From an uncultured Oscillospiraceae bacterium (lineage in GTDB: Bacteria > Bacillota > Clostridia > Oscillospirales > Oscillospiraceae): a stretch of 57,126 nucleotides of DNA. Under the pieces are notes generated by a model. The model did no database searches. It was not told the origin of the DNA and worked only from the letters and a program-made list of their open reading frames with translations. Location of the stretch: contig CANQIO010000007.1 in the NCBI GenBank assembly GCA_947624065.1, forward strand, positions 1-57,126, given 5' to 3'. The translations under genes and the position numbers were made by a program. Positions 1-8,337 of the stretch are shown one piece after another (positions within the stretch are counted from its first letter, which is position 1; every line of letters starts with the position of its first letter).

Positions 1-80
1 TGGGAAAGGTACGGTCATTACGGTGCGCTTTAGCTAATATAAAAATGGGCTGTCCAAGCCAATAATGGTTGGTGAAACGA

Positions 81-296
81 ATGAATGACGAGCTACAATC
101 AAAATGGGTACATTGCCCTATTTGCCACGGAAAGACAAGGATAAAAGTAAATCCAGATAGTGTTTTACTAAACTTTCCCCTCTTTTGTCCGAAATGCAAG
201 CAGGAACACAACGTCAGCATCATACAGATGAAGATGGTGATCAACGACGAGCCAGAAACACCACCTCGGCCACGTTTCCAGTACAAGCATCCCTAG
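81..296 (+). CDS. Cysteine-rich KTR domain protein (mobile-element accessory)
   Basis: A 71-residue protein of the Cys-rich KTR family. A CPIC pair is followed by the name-giving KTR, then NFPLFCPKCKQE, so two CxxC knuckles probably bind one zinc. The family is known as a passenger of conjugative elements, for example next to tetracycline-resistance genes in Tn916-like elements; its function is unknown. The ATG at 81 is chosen, with GGTG upstream; a TTG at 69 would add four residues. The gene is AT-richer than everything after position 1062, which suggests acquired DNA. No other element gene is inside the window. Confidence 0.8.
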   Translation: MNDELQSKWVHCPICHGKTRIKVNPDSVLLNFPLFCPKCKQEHNVSIIQMKMVINDEPETPPRPRFQYKHP

Positions 297-469
297 CAGA
301 AGCCGCCGTTGCTGTCAATGGTCAAGATGAACGGCTCCCTCAGCCGCCATTGACAGCAATGCCCGCTTCCGCTCTCCCTGTATGTAAGAGGGGCGACAGC
401 TATTTCCGCTGTCGCTCCTCTCATAATATCTGCTTCTTGTCTCACCCCGCCATAAAACCGAGGGCGGTG
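297..469. other. Gene-free stretch with two strong hairpins
   Basis: No convincing reading frame. It holds a perfect 13-bp inverted repeat (309-321 with 347-359) and a second hairpin (388-400 with 408-420, loop 401-407, one mismatch). The second could end transcription of the KTR gene, but its tail is only moderately T-rich. The tandem modules follow directly. Confidence 0.6.
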
Positions 470-885
470 TGTAATGGTTTAGACACTCTGGACCCCTTGC
501 GCCCCAAGGGATTCAGAACGGGAATTTGAGCAAAGCATGAAATCACCCGCTATCCTCCAAAAACCGGCTTCTATACCATTACATCAGGGGGCGATGTCCG
601 CATTTTAGCACTCTGGCCCCCTTCTGCCGCAAGAGGTTGAAACCGTTAAACTTAGGAGGGCAATGGTAGTATATGGCGACACCCGAAAACCGGGGTCTAT
701 ATGCGGACAAACTTAAAACTCTTTAAGCATTTGACTCTGCACACGGATCTTCGTGAAAACAAGGGTTCGATGTGACGCTTTTGGCCGGTCTGACCCCTTG
801 CGGCACAACGGGTTCAGGTCGTCAAAGTAAGGGGGTAATGATACTATACGGCACACCCCAAAAACCGGGGTCTATTGCGTCACAT
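470..885 (+). repeat. Three tandem 115-116 bp structured modules
   Basis: Modules A (470-584), B (595-709) and C (770-885) share interior sequence and length. Each is closed by a different perfect 9-bp inverted repeat: TGTAATGGT/ACCATTACA in A, TGTCCGCAT/ATGCGGACA in B, ATGTGACGC/GCGTCACAT in C. Inside are a CCCTTG-type hairpin near the 5' side and, in B and C, an ACCC(C)/(G)GGGT hairpin with an A-rich loop, followed by TCTAT. Different sequence with kept pairing at the closing stem is compensatory change, expected for a structured RNA or a folded single-strand DNA site. The plus strand is favoured only because its loops are A-rich. The family was not recognised. Confidence 0.7.
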
Positions 886-919
886 ACATCAAAGTTTTTA
901 AGCAATTCAAAACAGGCAA

Positions 920-1061
920 CGGATGGCGCATTTTAGCACCATCCGCTGTCTGCTCTGTCGATTCCAATTCCGTAAGACAGTTGCCAGATGTTCGTTTTTT
1001 CGGGGTCGTACTGTCTTACGAGCACCGGGCGTTCGCACCGCGCTTTTCTTATGTCCGGATA
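920..1061. other. Remnant fourth module and element/chromosome junction zone
   Basis: At 923-939 the start of module B recurs (GCAT then TTTAGCAC), but no matching 3' arm follows, so a fourth module is cut short or collapsed into a small hairpin (920-926 with 939-945). A perfect 11-bp inverted repeat (971-981 with 1010-1020, 28-bp spacer) lies just before the rny stop codon at 1062. GC content rises sharply there, so the element boundary is probably between about 945 and 1061. No recombinase gene is in the window to confirm an attachment site. Confidence 0.45.
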
Positions 1062-2603
1062 TTATTTCGCGTATTCTACCGCTTTGGTCTCCCGCAGGAC
1101 ATGGACCTTGATCTGGCCGGGATAGGTGAGCTCGTCCTCGATCTTCTTGGCGATGTCCCGGGCCAGGAGGGTCATCTGGTCCTCGCTGACCTGGTCGGGC
1201 TTGACCATGATGCGGATCTCGCGGCCCGCCTGGATGGCGTAGCAGGAGTCGATGCCCGGGAAGGACATGGACACTTCTTCCAGCTTTTCCAGACGCTTGA
1301 CGTAGTTCTCGATGTTCTCCCGCCGGGCGCCGGGGCGGCTGGCGGAGATGGCGTCGGCGGCCTGGACGATGCAGGCGATGACGGTCTGGGGCTCCACGTC
1401 CCCGTGATGGGCGTGGATGGCGTGGATGACCTCGGGGGATTCCTTATACTTCTTGGCGATGTCCACGCCGATGGTGACGTGGCTGCCCTCCACCTCGTGG
1501 TCGATGCTCTTGCCGATATCGTGCAGCAGGCCCGCCCGCTTGGCGGTGGCGATGTCCACGCCCAGTTCCGCGGCGATGAGCCCGGAGATGTGGGCCACCT
1601 CCATGGAGTGGTTGAGCACGTTCTGGCCATAGCTGGTGCGGTATTTCTGCCGGCCCAGGAGCTTGATCAGCTCCGGATGCAGACCGTGGACGCCGGTCTC
1701 GAACACGGCGCGCTCGCCCTCGGCCTTGATGGTGGCATTGACTTCCTTCTGGGCCTTGGCGATCATTTCCTCGATGCGGGCCGGGTGGATGCGTCCGTCC
1801 GCGATGAGCTTTTCCAGGGCCAGGCGCGCCACCTCGCGGCGCACCGGATCGAAGCAGGAGACCGTGATGGCCTCCGGGGTGTCGTCGATGATCAGGTCCA
1901 CGCCGGTGAGATTCTCGATGGAGCGGATGTTCCGTCCCTCGCGGCCGATGATGCGGCCCTTCATCTCGTCGTTGGGCAGACTGACCACCGAGACGGTGAC
2001 CTCGCTGGCATGGTCGGCGGCGCAGCGCTGGATGGCCAGGGCAATGACCTCCCGCGCCCGCTGGTCGGCTTCCTCTTTGAACTGTGCCTCGATCTCCCGG
2101 ACCTTGACGGCCTGTTCGTGGGTCACCTCGCTTGCCAACGAATCGATGAGCAGCTGCTTGGCCTCCTCGGCTGTGTAACCGGAGATGCGCTCCAGCTCCT
2201 CCATCTGCGACGCCTTGAGCTTCTGGACCTCTTCCTGCTGGGCCTCGACCTCGGAGATCTTCTTGGTGAGAAGTTCGTTCTTCCGGTCGATGGCGTCGGT
2301 CTTTTTGTCCAGGTGCTCTTCCTTCTGCTGTAAGCGGTGCTCCTGCTTGGAAAGCTCCGCTCGTCTCTCCTTGACCTCGCGCTCATATTCGGCGCGGTTC
2401 TTGTGTATCTCTTCCTTTGCCTCCAGGAGCGCCTCGCGCTTTTTGCTCTCCCCGGATTTTATGGCTTCGTTCAGTATCCGTTTCGCTTCCTCCTCCGCGG
2501 AGCCGATCTCCCGCTCGCCCACACGCTTGCGGTATATCACGCCCGAGCCGAAGCCCAGGACCAGGCCCACGAGGATAAGAAGGATCGTTAACCATACAGG
2601 CAT
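1062..2603 (-). CDS. rny: Ribonuclease Y
   Basis: Membrane-anchored endoribonuclease that starts bulk mRNA decay in Firmicutes. The 513-residue product has an N-terminal membrane helix (about 3-25), a long charged coiled coil (about 30-190), a KH domain with [12 protein letters not shown], and an HD domain with NHSMEV and [10 protein letters not shown] as metal ligands. It ends in the family-typical AK. The ATG at 2603 fits the RNase Y N-terminus; a GTG at 2618 lies only one base from the AGGAGG site. A TTGACA-17-TAAAAT promoter lies upstream at 2727-2755. The mobile-element end lies 40 bp or less beyond its stop codon, and the gene looks intact. Confidence 0.96.
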   Translation of the reverse strand: MPVWLTILLILVGLVLGFGSGVIYRKRVGEREIGSAEEEAKRILNEAIKSGESKKREALLEAKEEIHKNRAEYEREVKERRAELSKQEHRLQQKEEHLDKKTDAIDRKNELLTKKISEVEAQQEEVQKLKASQMEELERISGYTAEEAKQLLIDSLASEVTHEQAVKVREIEAQFKEEADQRAREVIALAIQRCAADHASEVTVSVVSLPNDEMKGRIIGREGRNIRSIENLTGVDLIIDDTPEAITVSCFDPVRREVARLALEKLIADGRIHPARIEEMIAKAQKEVNATIKAEGERAVFETGVHGLHPELIKLLGRQKYRTSYGQNVLNHSMEVAHISGLIAAELGVDIATAKRAGLLHDIGKSIDHEVEGSHVTIGVDIAKKYKESPEVIHAIHAHHGDVEPQTVIACIVQAADAISASRPGARRENIENYVKRLEKLEEVSMSFPGIDSCYAIQAGREIRIMVKPDQVSEDQMTLLARDIAKKIEDELTYPGQIKVHVLRETKAVEYAK

Positions 2604-2726
2604 TGTAAGTATACACACCTCCTATCCTATTCAGTTTTCGCATACGGCGGGTATCAAGCACCCCATCCGATAAATCAAGGACGCAACAGCAGGAAAACCA
2701 TCCAATTATCCCACTGTAACTAATTG

Positions 2727-2755
2727 ATTTTAATGCCATTTTTGTCTTATGTCAA
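2727..2755 (-). promoter_or_regulatory. Sigma-A promoter for rny
   Basis: On the minus strand TTGACA (2755-2750) and TAAAAT (2732-2727) are separated by exactly 17 bp, upstream of rny. Confidence 0.75.
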
Positions 2756-2775
2756 GTTTAACTTCTTTTTTCTTC

Positions 2776-2818
2776 CAAAAAAAGAGACGCCGCCCTTCCC
2801 CAGCAGGGAAAGGCGGCG
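2776..2818 (-). terminator. Terminator of the lysine importer operon
   Basis: A 13-position GC-rich stem with one mismatch (2788-2800 with 2806-2818) is followed on the minus strand by TCTCTTTTTTT. It lies just after the ATPase stop codon. Confidence 0.85.
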
Positions 2819-2824
2819 GTATAT

Positions 2825-3565
2825 TCAATTGTTGCGGAACCGGGACAAAAAGTCCTTCGTCTCCTGTTTCTGGGGATTGCCAAGCACCTCCGCCGGGGAA
2901 CCCTGCTCGCATATGACCCCCTGGTTCATGTACACCACATGGTTGGACACGTCCCGGGCAAAGGCCATCTCGTGGGTCACCACCAGCATGGTCATGCCCC
3001 CGGACGCCAGCTGCTGCATGACGTTGAGCACCTCGCCCACCATCTCCGGGTCCAGGGCGGAGGTGGGCTCGTCGAAGAGCAATACCTCCGGGCCCATGGC
3101 CAGGGCCCGGGCGATGGCCACCCGCTGCTTCTGGCCGCCGGAGAGCTGCCGGGGCTTGGCGTTGATGTAGGGGGCCATGCCCACGTACTGCAAAAAGCGA
3201 AGGGCGTTCTCCTTCGCCTCGTCCCTGCCCTTTTTCAGCACCTTCACCTGGCCCACGATGCAGTTTTCCAGCACGGACATGTTGTTGAAGAGGTTGAAGG
3301 ACTGGAACACCATGCCCACGTGGGAGCGGTACTCCGGGGCGTTCACCCCCCGGCCGGTCACGTCCTTCCCGTGGAACAAAATCTCCCCGCTGGTGGGGGT
3401 CTCCAGCAGGTTCACGCACCGCAGGAGGGTGCTCTTGCCGGAGCCGGAGGCGCCGATGATGGCGGTCACGTCCCCCTTGGAGACGGTGAAGTCGATATCG
3501 CGGAGCACCTCGTGGGAGCCGAAGCTCTTGGAGAGGTGGCGTATTTCAAGAATCGTGTCTGCCAT
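2825..3565 (-). CDS. Amino-acid ABC transporter ATPase, probably lysine
   Basis: Cytoplasmic ATPase of a polar amino-acid importer (GlnQ/HisP family), 246 residues. Visible are Walker [11 protein letters not shown]-loop MVFQSFNLF, signature LSGGQKQR, Walker [13 protein letters not shown] and the switch His in VVTHEM. The ATG at 3565 begins MADTILEI. It is separated from the permease stop by a single base, and permease and binding protein lie upstream on the same strand. The lysine riboswitch in front of the operon, rather than the protein sequence itself, points to lysine as substrate. Confidence 0.93.
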   Translation of the reverse strand: MADTILEIRHLSKSFGSHEVLRDIDFTVSKGDVTAIIGASGSGKSTLLRCVNLLETPTSGEILFHGKDVTGRGVNAPEYRSHVGMVFQSFNLFNNMSVLENCIVGQVKVLKKGRDEAKENALRFLQYVGMAPYINAKPRQLSGGQKQRVAIARALAMGPEVLLFDEPTSALDPEMVGEVLNVMQQLASGGMTMLVVTHEMAFARDVSNHVVYMNQGVICEQGSPAEVLGNPQKQETKDFLSRFRNN

Positions 3566-3566
3566 C

Positions 3567-4451
3567 TTACCGCTCCCCCCTCTGCTTGCCGATCTTGACC
3601 TCCTGGATGACCTCGTCCCGGGAGGGCTTGTGCCGCTCGTCAAAGGGCGTGCCCCGGTCCGGGTGGGCGTAGGTGCCGGCGGCCATGACCAGCTGGTCGT
3701 CGGAGACCAGCTCATAGTTATCCGACCCGTCCAGCCGCTTTTCCAGCCACCGCAGGAGGAACGAGGCCGCCAGTGTCAGACACAGGTAGCCCACCATCTC
3801 GATGGCGGCGGAGGGGAAGTACATCAGGTTCACGCCCACGATGTTCCGGTGGGTGGCGAAGAACTCCACGAACCCGATGACGAACATGACGGAGGTATCC
3901 TTGATGTTGATGATGAAGTTGTTGCCGATCTGGGGGATGATGTTGCGAAGGGCCTGGGGCAGGATGACGTGGATCATGGTCTGCACGTGGGTCATGCCGA
4001 TGGCCTTGGCCCCCTCGGTCTGGCCCGGGTCCACGGAGATGATGCCGCCCCGGACGGACTCGGCCATGTAGGCGCCGGTGTTGATGGACACCACCAGCAC
4101 CGCGGCCAGCCACATGCCGGAGTTGCCACGGAAGGCCACCGCGCCGTTGGAGAAATAGGGCAGGCCGTAGAAGATGAACACCGCCTGCAGCACCATGGGG
4201 GTGCCCCGGAAGATCTCCACATAGGCCCGGACGACGAAGCGGATGATCTTCAGCACCGCCCGCTTGACGATGTTGTCATTCCTGCCGCAGGGGATGGTGT
4301 TCAGGATGCCGCACACCAGGCCGATGAGCACGCCGATGACCGTGGCGATCACCGCCAGCTTCAGGGTGCTCCAGATGCCGCCCAGATAAAAGGAGCTGTA
4401 TTTGGTCCACAGGCGGGAGATGTCGTTGATGAGCTTGGCGAATAGGTCCAT
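3567..4451 (-). CDS. Amino-acid ABC transporter permease, probably lysine
   Basis: Inner-membrane permease of the HisM/GlnP family, 294 residues. It has several hydrophobic helices and the coupling-loop pattern around [19 protein letters not shown], which contacts the ATPase. The ATG at 4451 (MDLFAKLI) has AAAGGAG eleven bases upstream. The C-terminus carries an unusually long charged tail of about 60 residues. Only one permease gene is present, so the membrane domain is probably a homodimer. It lies between the binding protein and ATPase genes. Confidence 0.92.
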   Translation of the reverse strand: MDLFAKLINDISRLWTKYSSFYLGGIWSTLKLAVIATVIGVLIGLVCGILNTIPCGRNDNIVKRAVLKIIRFVVRAYVEIFRGTPMVLQAVFIFYGLPYFSNGAVAFRGNSGMWLAAVLVVSINTGAYMAESVRGGIISVDPGQTEGAKAIGMTHVQTMIHVILPQALRNIIPQIGNNFIINIKDTSVMFVIGFVEFFATHRNIVGVNLMYFPSAAIEMVGYLCLTLAASFLLRWLEKRLDGSDNYELVSDDQLVMAAGTYAHPDRGTPFDERHKPSRDEVIQEVKIGKQRGER

Positions 4452-4531
4452 AGGGAGAGGGGCTCCTTTCGACAGACGCATCCTCCGGTCCCGGACGGGC
4501 CGGAGGATGCGAGAGTGTTCGGTCGGTCTTT

Positions 4532-5446
4532 TTAGATCTCAGGCTGGACGGAGATGGCGTAGTCCATCAGCGTGTTGAAGTCGTCCACGGTGTACTCGTC
4601 CAGGACGGCGTTGATGGCGTCCAGCAGCTCGGCGTTGTCCTTCTTCACGGAGATGCCGATGTTCACGTTCTCGGCCCGCTCGGCCTCGTCCTCGAACTGG
4701 AAGTCGCCGTCGGTGCCCTCAAAGTTGAGGATGACCAGCTGGTCGTTCTTCATCACGGCGCCCATGGCGGTGGGCAGGTCGGTGCACACGAAGTCCACCA
4801 TGCCGGTCTCCAGCTGCATGATCATGGCCGGGGCCGTGGCGGCGGGGGCGACGATGTCCGCGTCGGGGATCTGGGGCAGGCAGGTGTCATACCAGATGGT
4901 GCCGGACTGGCTGGTGCAGGTGCCGCCGGCCAGGTCGGCGATGGAGGTGGCGTCGGCATACTCGCTGTCAGCGGTGGTCAGGCACACGATGGTGGCGTAG
5001 ATGTAGGGGCCCGCCATATCCACCTCGGCCATGCGGTCGGCGGTCATGGACTGGCCGGCGATGTTGGCGTCCATGGTCCCGGCCTGGACGGCGGGGGTCA
5101 GGGAAGCCCAGGCGCTGGACACGACCTCCAGCTCCCAGCCGTAGGCGTCGCAGATGCGCTGGGCCATCATCACGTCGTAGCCGTTGGCGTAAGCGCCGGG
5201 CACGTTGGAGATGGGCACGGCGCCGTTGGCGTCGTCCATCTGGGTCCAGTTGTAGGGGGCGTAGGCGCACTCCATGCCCACGGTGAACACGCCGTCCTCC
5301 AGGCCGGGGATGGCGCTGGTGTCCACGTCGGTGAAGTCGGGGGCCTGGGGCAGTTCGACGGCCTCTTCGGCCTCCTCGGCAAAGGCGATGGCGCTCATGG
5401 AGAGCACCAGGCACAGGGCCATCAGCACAGCGGTAAGTCTTCTCAT
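4532..5446 (-). CDS. Substrate-binding protein of the lysine-type ABC importer
   Basis: Extracytoplasmic binding protein (SBP_bac_3 family), 304 residues. It starts with a Sec signal (MRRLTAVLMALCLVLSMSAI, then AFAEE); no lipobox Cys is seen, so it may be released or held by the permease. The mature part has the family pattern GVFTVGMECAYAPYNW, YDVMMAQRI, and a late TGMVDFVCTDLPTA hinge region. AAGGAG precedes the ATG at 5446. It is the first gene of the operon, directly behind a lysine riboswitch, so lysine or a related basic amino acid is the inferred ligand. Confidence 0.93.
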   Translation of the reverse strand: MRRLTAVLMALCLVLSMSAIAFAEEAEEAVELPQAPDFTDVDTSAIPGLEDGVFTVGMECAYAPYNWTQMDDANGAVPISNVPGAYANGYDVMMAQRICDAYGWELEVVSSAWASLTPAVQAGTMDANIAGQSMTADRMAEVDMAGPYIYATIVCLTTADSEYADATSIADLAGGTCTSQSGTIWYDTCLPQIPDADIVAPAATAPAMIMQLETGMVDFVCTDLPTAMGAVMKNDQLVILNFEGTDGDFQFEDEAERAENVNIGISVKKDNAELLDAINAVLDEYTVDDFNTLMDYAISVQPEI

Positions 5447-5483
5447 TGTTTTTGTTCTCCTTTTCTCACAAAAAGATTTTTTT

Positions 5484-5516
5484 GCAAGAAAAATGGATCG
5501 CTTTGTCAAGCGATCC
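5484..5516 (-). terminator. Intrinsic terminator of the lysine riboswitch
   Basis: On the minus strand a perfect 9-bp stem (5495-5503 with 5508-5516, 4-base loop) is followed by ATTTTTC. It sits between aptamer and start codon, so it is the likely OFF platform when lysine is bound. Confidence 0.8.
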
Positions 5517-5556
5517 ACGGAAAACTCGGTATCAGCCCCGAAGGGCTCTCCATCGG

Positions 5557-5722
5557 CCATGACAGCGCTCCACAAATACTTGTGACAGTCCGGCGGATAT
5601 TCTCCGACGGCCCAGCGAGAGGGGATCAGACACTCCCCAAACGCTTCGGCGGCGTTCCCTTTCGCGACCGGCGGCTGTCTGGCCTTGCCGGGCGGTACTG
5701 ATGAAAACCGCGCCTCTGTTCA
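5557..5722 (-). ncRNA. Lysine riboswitch (L-box) aptamer
   Basis: Read on the minus strand, the leader carries the L-box conserved blocks in order: CAGAGGCGCGG, AGTACCG, AAAGGGAACGCCGCCGAAG, GCTGG, GGACTGTCACAAG and TGGAGCGCTGTC. Order and spacing match the five-helix lysine aptamer known from Bacillus lysC and lysine permease genes. A terminator follows at 5484-5516 and a consensus promoter precedes at 5747-5775. By family knowledge, lysine binding should cause premature termination and so turn off the importer. Confidence 0.92.
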
Positions 5723-5746
5723 GCGATTCATTTTTCAAGCGTGCTC

Positions 5747-5775
5747 ATCATAACATCGGCCCATCCGCTTGTCAA
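5747..5775 (-). promoter_or_regulatory. Promoter of the lysine riboswitch/importer operon
   Basis: Minus-strand TTGACA (5775-5770), 17-bp spacer, TATGAT (5752-5747), placed about 25 bp before the aptamer. Confidence 0.85.
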
Positions 5776-5863
5776 CCGTCATCCGGCGATTTTGTAAGGT
5801 TGAATAAAGCGAAACGGGGCGCATTCTCTTTTGCTTGGTAAATCGACACAACAAATCGCCCCC

Positions 5864-6130
5864 TCACAGCAGGTACTTGACCGCCCACAGCAGACACACG
5901 CCGGGGACCCCCAGCGCCGCCGCCACCGGCAGCGTCAGGCCGTTGAGACCCACGCCCAGGCCCGCGAGAGATCCGGCCATGTTGGCCGCGAACAGCGCCG
6001 CCAGTCCCGCCATCGCCTGCAGCAATGCCCGCAGCGGCCGCTTCTCCGTCTCCGCCGACAGCGCCGCACACCGGCGGATCAGCGCCAGCCCCGTGGTCAC
6101 GAACAGCGCCTTCAGCACATATACCGGCAT
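5864..6130 (-). CDS. bofA: Pro-sigma-K processing inhibitor BofA family
   Basis: Small membrane protein of 88 residues. BofA sits in the outer forespore membrane and holds the SpoIVFB protease inactive, delaying sigma-K activation in the mother cell. The sequence has two hydrophobic segments and the diagnostic C-terminal pattern AANMAGSLAGLGVGLNGLTL, then a GVPGVCLLWAVKYLL tail. The ATG at 6130 follows AAAGGGGGAC. It stands alone, upstream on the minus strand of the lysine operon. This is one of the main signs of endospore formation in the window. Confidence 0.85.
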   Translation of the reverse strand: MPVYVLKALFVTTGLALIRRCAALSAETEKRPLRALLQAMAGLAALFAANMAGSLAGLGVGLNGLTLPVAAALGVPGVCLLWAVKYLL

Positions 6131-6158
6131 ACCCTGTCCCCCTTTCCATAAATTGTAT

Positions 6159-6187
6159 TTGTTTTCCGGCCGGTTTAGACGTATACT
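6159..6187 (+). promoter_or_regulatory. Upstream promoter of the parE operon
   Basis: TTGTTT (6159-6164), 17 bp, TATACT (6182-6187). Transcripts from here would first meet the terminator-like hairpin at 6219-6250. Confidence 0.5.
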
Positions 6188-6218
6188 ATGGCCAGACAGA
6201 GAGACGCGCAGACCACTG

Positions 6219-6250
6219 GGCGGGGACGGAAGTCCCCGCCTTGATTTTTT
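6219..6250 (+). terminator. Terminator-like hairpin in the parE leader
   Basis: Perfect 9-bp stem (6219-6227 with 6232-6240), GGAA loop, then TTGATTTTTT. It lies upstream of parE and downstream of the 6159 promoter, so it may attenuate that transcript. Confidence 0.7.
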
Positions 6251-6268
6251 GGGCCGGTATGTTATAAT
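6241..6268 (+). promoter_or_regulatory. Proximal promoter of the parE operon
   Basis: TTGATT (6241-6246), 16-bp spacer, TATAAT (6263-6268). Its -35 overlaps the T-tract of the preceding terminator-like hairpin. Confidence 0.55.
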
Positions 6269-6330
6269 GTGTTTATGCTGGGAAAGTTATGTCCACCGGA
6301 CATCAAGATATTGTAAAAAGCGAGGGAACC

Positions 6331-8313
6331 ATGGCAAAGGCAAAGAAGGAAGCTTACGGCAACGAGTCCATCAGCCAGCTCAAGGGCGCGGACCGGGTGC
6401 GCAAGCGCCCGGGGGTCATCTTCGGCTCCGACGGGCTGGAGGGCTGCGAGCACTCCGTGTTCGAGATCCTGTCCAACTCCATCGACGAGGCCCGGGCGGG
6501 CTACGGCGACGTGATCACCGTCACCCGGTTCGAGGATAAGTCCATCCAGGTGGAGGACCTGGGCCGGGGCTGCCCGGTGGACTGGAACCCGTCGGAAAAC
6601 CGCTACAACTGGGAGCTGGTGTACTGCGAGCTCTATGCCGGCGGCAAATACGGCAACGACGAGGGGGAGAGCTACGAGTACTCCCTGGGTCTGAACGGTC
6701 TGGGCGCCTGCGCCACCCAGTACGCCTCCGAATACATGGACGTGACGGTCTGGCGGGACGGGACCCGGTACGACCTGCGCTTTGAAAAGGGCGAGATCGT
6801 GGGGCAGCTGAAAAAAACCCCCATGGACCGGAAAAAGACCGGCACCACCCATCACTGGAAGCCGGATCTGGAGGTGTTCACCGACATCGACATCCCGGAG
6901 GAATGGTTCCGGGACACCCTGCGGCGGCAGGCGGTGGTGAACGCGGGCGTCACCTTCCGGCTGCGCATCCAGCACGGGTCCAAATTCGAGACCACCGACT
7001 ACGTCTATGAGCACGGCATCCTGGATTACGTGACGGAGACCGCCGGGACCGAGACCCTGACCGCGCCGGTGTTCATCGACACCGAGCGCCGGGGCCGGGA
7101 CCGGGAGGACAAGCCCGAGTACAAGGTCAAGCTCTCCGCGGCGTTCTGCTTCTCCAACCGAGTGAGCCTGCTGGAATACTACCACAACTCCTCCTGGCTG
7201 GAGCACGGCGGCGCGCCGGACAAAGCGGCCAGGCAGGGCTTCGTCTACGCGATCGACGCCTATATCAAAAAGATCGGCAAGTACCAGAAAAACGAGTCCA
7301 AGATCTCCTTCCAGGACGTGCAGGACTGTCTGGTGCTGGTGACCAACTGCTTCTCCACCCAGACCAGCTATGAGAACCAGACGAAAAAGGCCATCACCAA
7401 CCGCTTCCTCCAGGAGGCCATGACCGACTTCTTCAAGGAGAAGCTGGAGATCTGGTGCATCGAGCACAAGGCCGAGGCGGACAAGATGGCCGAGCAGGTG
7501 CTCATCAACAAGCGCTCCCGGGAGCAGGCGGAGCGCCAGCGGCTGAACATCAAGAAAAAGCTCACCGGCTCCATGGATATCGTCAGCCGGGTGGAGAAGT
7601 TCGTGGACTGCCGCAGCCGGGACCCGGAGAAGCGGGAGCTGTACATCGTGGAGGGCGACAGCGCCCTGGGCTCCTGCAAGATGGGCCGGGACGCGGAATT
7701 CCAGGGCATCATGCCCGTGCGGGGCAAGATCCTCAACTGCCTGAAGGCCGATTATGGCCGCATCTTCAAAAGCGACATCATCACGGACCTTTTGAAGGTG
7801 CTGGGCTGCGGCGTGGAGGTGGCCAAGCACGGCAAGGACCTGAACAACTTCGACCTGGCCAACCTCCGCTGGAACAAGGTGGTCATCTGCACCGACGCGG
7901 ACGTGGACGGCTTCCAGATCCGGACCCTGATCCTGACCATGCTCTGGCGGCTGACCCCCACCCTCATCCGGGAGGGATACGTCTATATCGCCGAGTCGCC
8001 CCTTTATGAGATCACCTGCCGGGAAAAGACCTGGTATGCCTACTCCGACGGGGAGAAGAACCGCATCGTGGACGAGCTGGGCAAGGCGAAATTCACCGTC
8101 AACCGCTCCAAGGGTCTGGGCGAGAACTCGGCAGAGATGATGTGGCTGACCACCATGAACCCCGAGACCCGCCGCCTTATCCGCGTCATGCCCGAGGAGG
8201 CGGAGCGCACGGCCTATTATTTCGAGCTGTTCGAGGGCAACGATCTGGAGGGGCGCAAGGCCCACATCGCCCAGGAGGGTTACAAATACCTGGAGCTGGC
8301 CGATATATCCTGA
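6331..8313 (+). CDS. parE: Type IIA topoisomerase ATPase subunit (ParE/GyrB-like)
   Basis: ATPase subunit of topoisomerase IV, which unlinks daughter chromosomes. The 660-residue protein shows the GHKL ATP site (ILSNSIDEARAG, DLGRGCPV, GLNGLGA), then TOPRIM (YIVEGDSALG, TDADVDGFQIRTL) and the GLGENSAEM segment. Several invariant positions differ from textbook ParE: DLGRGC for DNGRGI and EGDSALG for EGDSAGG. This suggests a divergent clostridial paralogue rather than GyrB. The ATG at 6331 (MAKAKKE) follows GCGAGGGAACC. It is operonic with the lipoprotein gene and parC. Confidence 0.88.
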   Translation: MAKAKKEAYGNESISQLKGADRVRKRPGVIFGSDGLEGCEHSVFEILSNSIDEARAGYGDVITVTRFEDKSIQVEDLGRGCPVDWNPSENRYNWELVYCELYAGGKYGNDEGESYEYSLGLNGLGACATQYASEYMDVTVWRDGTRYDLRFEKGEIVGQLKKTPMDRKKTGTTHHWKPDLEVFTDIDIPEEWFRDTLRRQAVVNAGVTFRLRIQHGSKFETTDYVYEHGILDYVTETAGTETLTAPVFIDTERRGRDREDKPEYKVKLSAAFCFSNRVSLLEYYHNSSWLEHGGAPDKAARQGFVYAIDAYIKKIGKYQKNESKISFQDVQDCLVLVTNCFSTQTSYENQTKKAITNRFLQEAMTDFFKEKLEIWCIEHKAEADKMAEQVLINKRSREQAERQRLNIKKKLTGSMDIVSRVEKFVDCRSRDPEKRELYIVEGDSALGSCKMGRDAEFQGIMPVRGKILNCLKADYGRIFKSDIITDLLKVLGCGVEVAKHGKDLNNFDLANLRWNKVVICTDADVDGFQIRTLILTMLWRLTPTLIREGYVYIAESPLYEITCREKTWYAYSDGEKNRIVDELGKAKFTVNRSKGLGENSAEMMWLTTMNPETRRLIRVMPEEAERTAYYFELFEGNDLEGRKAHIAQEGYKYLELADIS

Positions 8314-8337
8314 GTTCAACATTGCAAGGAGGAAGCC

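Noticed and set aside
185-529. Plus-strand frame of 114 codons overlapping the KTR gene
   Set aside because: It is out of frame with the KTR gene, runs through strong hairpins and shows no protein-like pattern.
470-885. CRISPR array or integron attC array
   Set aside because: Only three units, about 115 bp each, with long internal similarity rather than short repeats and unique spacers. The arms lack the attC core GTTRRRY, and no cas or integrase gene is near.
5532-5738. Small minus-strand reading frame upstream of the binding-protein gene
   Set aside because: It coincides with the lysine riboswitch; conserved aptamer blocks explain the sequence better than a peptide.
5557-5775. T-box leader before the amino-acid importer
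   Set aside because: No T-box AGGGTGGNACCGCG sequence is present. The conserved blocks match the lysine aptamer in order.
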